This document shows positions 1-4,879 of a stretch of 7,321 nt of DNA, piece by piece. The stretch is from an uncultured Prevotella sp. Its GTDB lineage: Bacteria; Bacteroidota; Bacteroidia; Bacteroidales; Bacteroidaceae. The notes below the pieces were generated by a model. It saw nothing but the letters and a program-made list of their open reading frames with translations, did no database searches and had not been told where the DNA came from. The position numbers were made by a program, and so were the translations under genes. The stretch is taken from assembly GCA_900547085.1 (NCBI GenBank), contig URFI01000118.1, forward strand, positions 1 through 7,321, read 5' to 3'. Positions within the stretch are counted from its first letter, which is position 1. Each line of letters opens with the position of its first letter.

Positions 1-10
1 GGAGAAAAAT

Positions 11-37
11 AAAAAAAAAGGACTACCGCTGTAGTCC
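11..37 (-). terminator. Rho-independent terminator reading leftward
   Basis: On the minus strand a perfect 7-bp stem, GGACTAC / GTAGTCC (positions 37-31 and 26-20), closes a 4-nt loop (AGCG) and is followed directly by nine T residues (19-11), then further T-rich sequence. This is the textbook layout of an intrinsic terminator. On the plus strand the stem is followed by AATCTTTG and no T tract, so it works in one direction only. It lies about 740 nt beyond the end of the ABC operon and about 40 nt after a good minus-strand promoter, so it more likely ends or attenuates that short transcript than the operon. Confidence 0.87.
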
Positions 38-67
38 AATCTTTGTTAACCTTAAATCTAATACCAT
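23..67 (-). CDS. Possible 14-codon leader ORF (MVLDLRLTKIGLQR)
   Basis: ATG at 67-65 opens a 14-codon frame that stops with TAG at 25-23, inside the 3' arm of the terminator stem. The start is only about 9 nt from the inferred transcript start, so the mRNA would be nearly leaderless; no Shine-Dalgarno is seen, as is usual in Bacteroidetes. Four of the 14 codons are leucine and all are of the TTA/CTA type (three TTA, one CTA). A ribosome at or near the end of this frame would physically block the terminator hairpin, so translation could control termination. A frame this short can arise by chance, and no rival antiterminator stem is obvious, so coding is unproven. Confidence 0.28.
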   Translation of the reverse strand: MVLDLRLTKIGLQR

Positions 68-80
68 GAAAAACACGATG

Positions 81-111
81 CAAAGATAAGGGTTATCTCC
101 TTATGTTGCAA
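81..111 (-). promoter_or_regulatory. Bacteroidetes-type promoter, leftward
   Basis: The minus strand has TATCTTTG at 88-81, a full match to the Bacteroidetes -7 consensus TAnnTTTG, followed by CA. A TTG at 111-109 lies 20 nt upstream, a plausible -33 element (consensus TTTG; here the four bases are CTTG, so three of four match). Its value comes from pairing with a terminator at 37-11 on the same strand. It was the only full TAnnTTTG match I found on the minus strand of the left 780 bases. Confidence 0.6.
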
Positions 112-121
112 GCAACTAAGG
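99..121. repeat. Dyad over the -33 region of the leftward promoter
   Basis: CCTTA-T-GTTGC-AA-GCAAC-TAAGG forms a ten-base-pair inverted repeat with one bulged T (position 104) and a 2-nt centre; it covers the putative -33 element. Two smaller overlapping inverted repeats sit in the spacer: AGATAA/TTATCT (84-89, 93-98) and ATAAGG/CCTTAT (86-91, 99-104). The position suits an operator. On the plus strand the dyad is followed by CTTTTCT, so it could instead be a weak rightward terminator for a gene off the left edge. Confidence 0.35.
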
Positions 122-487
122 CTTTTCTATCCTAAAAACGCACCTTTTCTTGATGTATATCAAATTACATATCAATGGATTATCGCACATCGTTGCAGTC
201 AGCAAGAAACTATTTACCTGCGTACTCGGCTCACGAAACTACACAGTGCTGTCACTGAAGAATGAACCATTTACCACGAAAACCACCCATCAAGCAGCGT
301 ATATAAAATCGGGGACACATTGGTTGCAACGATGATTGACGCTGAATTTTATTGACAAAGTGCCTCTCATAATTCGCGTGTAACCCACCAACGATACAAT
401 TGGTCGCAAATACGCCAAAAATGAGCGACGCTTGTAATTCACTGGCATTGAAGATATTGCATCTAAGCATCCTCTTTTCATTCCTAT

Positions 488-511
488 TTTTGCCGTTTTT
501 TGTCGGCAAAA
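488..511. repeat. 8-bp hairpin TTTTGCCG/CGGCAAAA
   Basis: Perfect arms at 488-495 and 504-511 enclose an 8-nt loop (TTTTTTGT). Neither strand has a T tract directly after the stem, so it is not a typical terminator. The loop end carries CGTTTTTTG (494-502), a 9-mer also found at 702-710 and, reversed, at 613-621. A regulatory or protein-binding role is possible but unsupported. Confidence 0.4.
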
Positions 512-610
512 GCATGGAGATTAGCATCGAATATGCATGCTTTTAGGTTGTAATAGCATGTGAATAACACTTCAAAAGGATGGTTCTAAGGGCGTAAAGT
601 CAATGCTCTA

Positions 611-712
611 ACCAAAAAACGACGTTTACTCTGATTAAATAGACGTACTTTTGTCTACCGCTTGCCTATTGATTTTTTCTATTTTGAAGATTTTCAATGG
701 TCGTTTTTTGGT
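611..712. repeat. 102-bp segment bounded by perfect 13-bp inverted repeats
   Basis: ACCAAAAAACGAC at 611-623 is the exact reverse complement of GTCGTTTTTTGGT at 700-712, with 76 nt between. The right arm also takes part in a local 7-bp hairpin (TCGTTTT 701-707 with AAAACGA 713-719). The enclosed DNA contains TACTTTTG (646-653), a full match to the Bacteroidetes -7 box. Short inverted repeats around a promoter are the hallmark of Bacteroidales invertible promoters. No recombinase gene is in view and the A-run makes a chance match easier, so this is a candidate only. Alternatives are a long stem-loop in RNA or a tiny non-autonomous element. Confidence 0.35.
646..653 (+). promoter_or_regulatory. 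Possible -7 box, rightward
   Basis: TACTTTTG fits TAnnTTTG exactly. The upstream partner is poor: TTTA at 625-628, with 17 nt of spacing instead of about 19-21. In the present orientation it would drive transcription towards 781 and then antisense to the ABC operon. A single 8-mer in A+T-rich DNA is weak evidence; its interest comes from lying inside the 611-712 inverted repeat. Confidence 0.22.
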
Positions 713-780
713 AAAACGATAGGACAAAAACAACGGATTCGTTGACCACGGATGATATGGATACTTGCCGAAAAAGCCAT

Positions 781-851
781 AGGTGCAAAGCGTAAGCACG
801 TTCAGCCAAAGCAGCCTGCCGAGCCACCTGGCTTGCTTACGCTTTGCTCCT
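781..851 (-). terminator. Long hairpin just after the ABC operon
   Basis: Arms 781-798 and 834-851 pair at 17 of 18 positions, including a perfect 14-bp core (GCAAAGCGTAAGCA against TGCTTACGCTTTGC) and one T-T mismatch (784/848). The 35-nt loop contains AGCCA (804-808) and TGGCT (829-833), which can pair to extend the structure. On the minus strand the stem begins four bases after the ATPase stop and is followed, after five bases, by a run of five T (775-771). The position and strength fit an operon-end terminator or a 3'-stabilising stem. The offset and shortness of the T run lower confidence in true intrinsic termination. Confidence 0.55.
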
Positions 852-854
852 GAA

Positions 855-1517
855 TCAACCTACAATCTGTCCATCGAACAGTCGCACGATGCGATGAGCG
901 ATGGAAGCATCATGCTCGTTGTGGGTCACCATGACGATGGTGGTTCCCTCGCGGTTGAGTTCGGTGAGTAAGCCCATCACCTCGGCACCATTTTTCGAGT
1001 CGAGATTACCTGTCGGCTCATCGGCGAGAATCAGTTTCGGACCAAACACCACGGCTCTGGCGATGGCTACACGCTGCTGCTGACCACCCGAGAGCTGGTG
1101 GGGGAAGTGCTTGGCGCGATGACTGATGCCCATGCGCTTCATGATGTCCTTCACTTTCTGCTTGCGCTCGGCCTTCGACATGCCGAGGTAGGTCAGAGGC
1201 AGTTCGATGTTCTCTTCCACGTTGAGCTCGTCAATGAGGTTGAAGCTTTGGAACACGAACCCTATCTCTCCCTTGCGCACGTCGGTGCGATCCTTCTCCT
1301 TCAGTGCCGACACTTCCTTGTCGCCTAACCAATACTTGCCGCCCGTGGGATTGTCGAGCAGCCCGAGGATGTTGAGCAGGGTTGACTTGCCGCAGCCCGA
1401 AGGCCCCATGATGGCAACAAACTCCTTGTCTTCTACTTGGAACGACACATTGTTGAGCGCAATGGTCTCCACTTCTTCCGTACGGAACGATTTGCTTAAA
1501 TTTTCTACTTTGATCAT
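855..1517 (-). CDS. ABC transporter ATP-binding protein, LolD/MacB type
   Basis: A 220-residue cytoplasmic nucleotide-binding subunit that hydrolyses ATP to drive the FtsX-type permeases encoded upstream. Every core motif is present and in order: Walker A GPSGCGKST (38-46), Q-loop Gln90 in VFQSFNL, signature LSGGQ (142-146), Walker B KLILADEP (161-168, with Asp166 and Glu167), D-loop NLDS (171-174) and H-loop His199 in VTHN. The length suits LolD or FtsE, with no fused membrane domain, so it is not full-length MacB. The ATG at 1517 gives the standard MIKVENLSKSF opening. It is the last gene of the cluster, 67 nt after the 800-aa permease, the widest gap in the operon. The family call is very safe; the substrate is unknown. 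The assignment to type VII rests on the neighbouring permeases. Confidence 0.96.
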   Translation of the reverse strand: MIKVENLSKSFRTEEVETIALNNVSFQVEDKEFVAIMGPSGCGKSTLLNILGLLDNPTGGKYWLGDKEVSALKEKDRTDVRKGEIGFVFQSFNLIDELNVEENIELPLTYLGMSKAERKQKVKDIMKRMGISHRAKHFPHQLSGGQQQRVAIARAVVFGPKLILADEPTGNLDSKNGAEVMGLLTELNREGTTIVMVTHNEHDASIAHRIVRLFDGQIVG

Positions 1518-1529
1518 ATTCTTAAAATA

Positions 1530-1556
1530 TTATGGTTTTTATATGTTTTATGGTTT
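1530..1556 (-). repeat. Direct repeat AAACCATAA x2 upstream of the ATPase gene
   Basis: In the 67-nt gap before the ATPase start, the minus strand carries AAACCATAA twice (1556-1548 and 1538-1530), with starts 18 nt apart, in strongly A+T-rich DNA. No TAnnTTTG box is seen in the gap, so an internal promoter is not supported. The second copy ends 13 nt before the ATG. An A-rich upstream tract may help ribosome loading in this phylum, which rarely uses Shine-Dalgarno. The repeat may be chance. Confidence 0.3.
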
Positions 1557-1584
1557 GTAGTCCGGTCAATCGGATATTCCCTTG

Positions 1585-3987
1585 CTACTCTTGTTTCAGA
1601 TACTCCACCGGGTTGCTGTTGGCCACGCGCCAGCAGTTGATTGCCACAACGGTAACGATGATGAGCAGCACGAGGACGATTGTCACGAGGAACGGCCACA
1701 CCGTCAACGCGATGCGGTTGTCATAGAGCTGTAGCCACTGTGCGGCTACCCAGTAGGCACCGACAGCCCCAATCAGCACGGCTGGAATGGCTGTGCGAAG
1801 GATGTTCAGCTGGAAAATACGCATCACGTCGCCCACACACGCACCGTTCACCTTGCGGATGGCTATTTCCTTGTGACGACGGTTCACCTCGTCGCTGACA
1901 TAACCGATGAGTCCCATCAGCGCGATGAAAAGCACCACAATGCCAACCGTCATCACGCCGTTGCGGAAGTTGCGGGTCGCAACATACTGCATGTTCTTGA
2001 GGTTCTCCACGCTCTCGACCAAGACTGTTTTGCCTGGAAAGAACCGCTGAAGCTGCGTCTGGATGTCTGTCAGCTTCTCTACGCTGAAATCGTCCAGCTG
2101 TATCAGCAGGTAATTGTTCATCCAGTTGGCCGCACGTCCGTAGAAAATCACAGAGGGTCTGTCCCTCCCATTGTTCTCTGCACTACCGAGATGAATATCA
2201 CGATAGACGCCTACGATGGTCAGTAAATCTTTGTTTTCGTTGCCGCTATGTTCACTGATAATCACCTTCCGACCCACCACGTCGTCCCATCCGCGCAGTT
2301 TCTTCATCATAGAGGCAAAGTCCTGACTCACCATTACTTGCCTGAGACTGTCGCTGCCCGATGCGAAGACACGTCCGGCAACAATAGGAATCTGCAGCAT
2401 ATCAAAGTAATGGTCGGCGACAGTGAAGAGATCGGCGATATTGAACAGTTGTGATTCTTCCCCTGGAACAGTTACGTTGTTACCACTCATACCATAGAAT
2501 GGGAACGTATTGCACGCCGACACCTGACGCACGCCGCTCATACGGCCTACCTCGCCGTATGCCGTCTGGCGTTCATCGGACTGCAGTGCGGTGATGTTAA
2601 CGGATGCGAGATTGGCACACTGATAGCCTAAGTCAAAGCCAACCGTATGCCTATACTGCATGCTGACAATGAAAAGCAGACCTAAAAGGAAACTCACCAT
2701 GGCAAACTCAAGCCCCAGAAGTGCCACCTTCCAGCGACGCCTGGCCTCGACATAGCCATGAAATGCAATGGTCACAGGCATGCGGTTGTAAAGCCATCCG
2801 GGTACGATACCACCCACGAAGAGCACCATCAACGCAATTAAAAGCAAAATCCATGCACCACGGTTGAATACCAACACAGAGAGCGGAGCCGACAACAACT
2901 GTTCGATTGTGCCATGGCAAGCCCACAACAGAGCTGCTCCTAACATGAGGGCAAGCACGAGATGCAGGCACACTTCGCTGAAGGTGATGCTGTAGACGGC
3001 TCCACGTCCGGCACCATAGCATTTCCTTACCGCCATCTCACGGGCACGACTGACCAAATTGCCCACCACAATAAGCACGTAGTTGAGTATCGAGACCGAA
3101 AGGAGGATGATGACCAGGAGCGACAGAATCCAGAACATCTGGCGCACATTGTCCGCCTCCGTGTAATAGCGAGATATGGGGGTGACCTTGTAAGTGAGCC
3201 ACGTGCCGGACTGTTGCAGCTCCTTGACGGGATAATGCGTCTGTATCATGCGGTGTATAAGGGGTTTCAACGAATCGGGAGAGGTACCTTTCCTGAGACG
3301 TACGAAACTGATGTAACGGTCGTTACCGACCAGGTTATCCTGACCGTCGTAGCTAAAATTCTTCTGTGTCTTCATTGAACCGATCACATCATAGGTGTGG
3401 AACGTTGAATTGTGAGGATAATCCTCGTAGACACCTACGATGGTCAGCTTCAGGCCAGGCATTTCCTTCGACTCGATGTGCCGACCCACAACGTTGCCGC
3501 CCAAGCGCTTTGCCGTCGAGCGATTCACTACACAACAGAACGGTTCCGTGAGTGCCCGGTCAGCATCACCCTCAAGGATGCGGGCCGGAAACATGCGGAA
3601 GAAGCAGCTGTCGGCAAAGTAGACATCGGCGCGGACACGTACTTTGTCATCAGTTTCCACCTCTCCATCGGTCACGATTGGATTGGTGCGCGTAGCCAGT
3701 TCCACCTGTGGAATGGTTCGTTTCATCATCGGTGCCACGCCGCCCGACGTATTAAAGCCCTCCGTGAACTCCTGTGCTTTCATCTTGAAGCCCTCGGTCA
3801 CACGGCATATACGGTCGTAATCGGGATAACTCTGGTCGAAAGTCTGTTCATAATAAATCTCGGCAATGATAACCGCACTGACACTCAATCCGAGTGCCAA
3901 ACATAGAATCTTGGCCACATTGTGTTGCCTGCGGCGGAAGAGATTGCGCCAAGCCATGCGGCAAGACTGTTGGATAAGATGCAACAT
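1585..3987 (-). CDS. FtsX/MacB-type ABC permease, 800 aa, duplicated 4+4 helix architecture
   Basis: An inner-membrane permease with two consecutive FtsX units. By hydrophobicity: TM1 ~24-44, a first large periplasmic (MacB_PCD-like) domain ~45-283, TM2 ~284-309, TM3 ~335-357, TM4 ~377-400; then TM5 ~420-443, a second periplasmic domain ~444-675, TM6 ~676-697, TM7 ~730-751, TM8 ~762-785. The conserved cytoplasmic FtsX motif after TM2 and TM6 is present twice: REMAVRKCYG (316-325) and KEIAIRKVNG (706-715). The protein ends NPVEYLKQE, as is usual in Bacteroidetes members. The ATG at 3987 lies 11 nt after the head-GIN stop, and this close spacing favours it over Met11. With two FtsX units one chain could pair with two ATPase copies. 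It is probably served by the ATPase gene that follows. Substrate unknown; family call secure. Confidence 0.94.
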   Translation of the reverse strand: MLHLIQQSCRMAWRNLFRRRQHNVAKILCLALGLSVSAVIIAEIYYEQTFDQSYPDYDRICRVTEGFKMKAQEFTEGFNTSGGVAPMMKRTIPQVELATRTNPIVTDGEVETDDKVRVRADVYFADSCFFRMFPARILEGDADRALTEPFCCVVNRSTAKRLGGNVVGRHIESKEMPGLKLTIVGVYEDYPHNSTFHTYDVIGSMKTQKNFSYDGQDNLVGNDRYISFVRLRKGTSPDSLKPLIHRMIQTHYPVKELQQSGTWLTYKVTPISRYYTEADNVRQMFWILSLLVIILLSVSILNYVLIVVGNLVSRAREMAVRKCYGAGRGAVYSITFSEVCLHLVLALMLGAALLWACHGTIEQLLSAPLSVLVFNRGAWILLLIALMVLFVGGIVPGWLYNRMPVTIAFHGYVEARRRWKVALLGLEFAMVSFLLGLLFIVSMQYRHTVGFDLGYQCANLASVNITALQSDERQTAYGEVGRMSGVRQVSACNTFPFYGMSGNNVTVPGEESQLFNIADLFTVADHYFDMLQIPIVAGRVFASGSDSLRQVMVSQDFASMMKKLRGWDDVVGRKVIISEHSGNENKDLLTIVGVYRDIHLGSAENNGRDRPSVIFYGRAANWMNNYLLIQLDDFSVEKLTDIQTQLQRFFPGKTVLVESVENLKNMQYVATRNFRNGVMTVGIVVLFIALMGLIGYVSDEVNRRHKEIAIRKVNGACVGDVMRIFQLNILRTAIPAVLIGAVGAYWVAAQWLQLYDNRIALTVWPFLVTIVLVLLIIVTVVAINCWRVANSNPVEYLKQE

Positions 3988-3998
3988 AGTATAGATAA

Positions 3999-4730
3999 TT
4001 AATGTAATACGTGAATATCCGAAGACCCTGATTTATCCAATTGTCGCTGGATGGGGTTGCCTTTGATGCGGATGTCGCTCGAGCCGGAGGCTTTGGCTCT
4101 GACGGAACGGGTGGCGAAGCAATAGACATCCGACGAGCCGGAGCATGTGGCCGACACGTCTTTCGCCTTGAGATCGTAGGCTCTCACATCGGAAGAACCG
4201 GAACAGGTATATATGGCTTTCGACACTTTGCCAGCCAGACGAGCATCGGAAGAACCTTGCAACCGGACTTCCAAGCTGTTGGCCGTCAGCTGATTGACCG
4301 TAACATCACTCGAACCGCATGCCTCCAACCGCACTGCCGAGGCATTGAGCGACCGAATGAGCACATCACACGCACCGGAAGCCGTGACCGACTGCAAGTT
4401 GGGTGCCTGTACATAAACCGTGAGGTGATTATTGCCTGAATGAAAGCCAGGGTCAGACTTTTGCTTGATGGTCAGCACTTGATTGCGCACTTCCATCTGC
4501 AACTTCGGCAACATGCTGGGCGAGCCTACCGCCTTTACATGGTAGCTTTGATTGTTACTCTGCACAAACTCTACATCGATGGCTCCGGAGACTTCGATTG
4601 CCGAGAAATCTCTCAGTGGGTAAGCTCTGCTTTCGTCATTGGCAGCCTCGTACGAATTGGCTTGTACAACGATACATGATGACAGCAAGACAAGGACAGC
4701 TGTCATGCAAAAAAAGATTTTCTTTTTCAT
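3999..4730 (-). CDS. Head-GIN domain (DUF2807) predicted lipoprotein
   Basis: A 243-residue exported protein. The N-terminus has KKK, a hydrophobic stretch (5-18) and a lipobox LSSC with Cys19, so signal peptidase II processing is likely; a signal peptidase I site after VQA (Ala24) is an alternative. The mature part opens with the family's typical DFSAIEVSGAIDVEF (41-55) and becomes a regular repeat: SGACD (118-122), then GSSD at 139, 159, 178, 198, 217 and 235, every 18-20 residues, as expected for a beta-solenoid with one turn per repeat. The family is often labelled putative autotransporter adhesin, but there is no beta-barrel here and adhesion is unproven. The start lies 2 nt after the 795-aa permease stop (GAATAAATATG), so translational coupling is likely. 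Its place between two permease genes suggests a partner, periplasmic accessory or cargo of the transporter; that is inference. Confidence 0.9.
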   Translation of the reverse strand: MKKKIFFCMTAVLVLLSSCIVVQANSYEAANDESRAYPLRDFSAIEVSGAIDVEFVQSNNQSYHVKAVGSPSMLPKLQMEVRNQVLTIKQKSDPGFHSGNNHLTVYVQAPNLQSVTASGACDVLIRSLNASAVRLEACGSSDVTVNQLTANSLEVRLQGSSDARLAGKVSKAIYTCSGSSDVRAYDLKAKDVSATCSGSSDVYCFATRSVRAKASGSSDIRIKGNPIQRQLDKSGSSDIHVLH

Positions 4731-4732
4731 AT

Positions 4733-4879
4733 TTATTCTTGTTTAATGTTATTTACAGGGTTTTCGTTGCTGGCCATGTAGCTCTGAATGGCCACAGCGC
4801 AGAACGAGATAAGCAGCACGAGGATGCCGGCAACGATGATCCAAGGCCACCACACGATGCGGTAACTGTACCGACTGAT
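4733..4879 (-). repeat. Duplicated permease 3' end, copy 1 (copy 2 at 7175-7321)
   Basis: The last 147 nt of the 795-aa permease gene align without gaps to 7175-7321. I count 20 mismatches (about 86% identity), and 44 of 48 encoded residues are the same. The changed residues are Arg/Gln and Ser/Gly near the start of the segment, Ile/Val in A(I/V)QSYM, and Asn/Lys in NPV(N/K)NIKQE. Copy 2 is cut by the window edge, so the repeat may extend much further. Confidence 0.9.

Larger units (their letters stand above)
11..76 (-). ncRNA. Putative ~66-nt small RNA or attenuator leader
   Basis: The region is bounded by a Bacteroidetes-type promoter on one side and a strong intrinsic terminator on the other, both on the minus strand. 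With a start near position 76 (a G, five bases past the -7 box) and an end in the T tract, the transcript would be about 66 nt. Two readings fit: a free-standing small RNA, or the leader of a gene to the left of the window whose expression depends on read-through. A promoter-plus-terminator layout is also described for the Bacteroidales-1 RNA motif, but I cannot show membership by eye. The start site is inferred. Confidence 0.45.
113..780. other. A+T-rich intergenic region without a convincing gene
   Basis: This stretch holds only short frames on either strand (up to 91 codons, at 527-252 minus). Their composition is irregular, no start context stands out, they overlap one another in different frames, and no domain is recognised. 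No tRNA or rRNA is recognised. What it does contain is structure: the 488-511 hairpin, the 611-712 inverted-repeat pair, a 10-bp inverted repeat (CATCGTTGCA at 188-197 against TGCAACGATG at 325-334), and a small hairpin at 244-257 (CAGTG/CACTG). The middle part, about 240-420, is less A+T-rich than its surroundings and could be a decayed gene or a dispersed repeat; I cannot decide which. Confidence 0.6.

Noticed and set aside
150..335. 61-codon plus-strand ORF
   Set aside because: Short, no domain recognised, no convincing promoter in front, and competing frames; noted only as a possible remnant.
485..492. TATTTTTG as a rightward -7 promoter box
   Set aside because: It fits the consensus, but the nearest TTG upstream is 25 nt away and no transcript target follows; such 8-mers are frequent in A+T-rich DNA.
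252..527. 91-codon minus-strand ORF in the left intergenic region, with a 63-codon ORF overlapping it in another frame
   Set aside because: Two overlapping frames of similar quality, irregular composition, no recognisable domain and no promoter immediately upstream; not better than chance in this region.
783..971. 62-codon plus-strand ORF across the operon-end hairpin
   Set aside because: It lies over the inverted repeat and antisense to the ATPase C-terminus, whose coding is certain.
3412..3906. 164-codon plus-strand ORF
   Set aside because: Antisense to the first periplasmic domain of the 800-aa permease, no recognisable domain.
4005..4385. Regular ~60-bp periodicity mistaken for a CRISPR-like or tandem DNA repeat
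   Set aside because: The period comes from the GSSD protein repeats inside a clean ORF; the intervening DNA diverges and there are no spacers of equal length with identical repeats.
4041..4439. 132-codon plus-strand ORF antisense to the head-GIN repeats
   Set aside because: Its apparent repeats merely mirror the GSSD-encoding repeats of the real gene.
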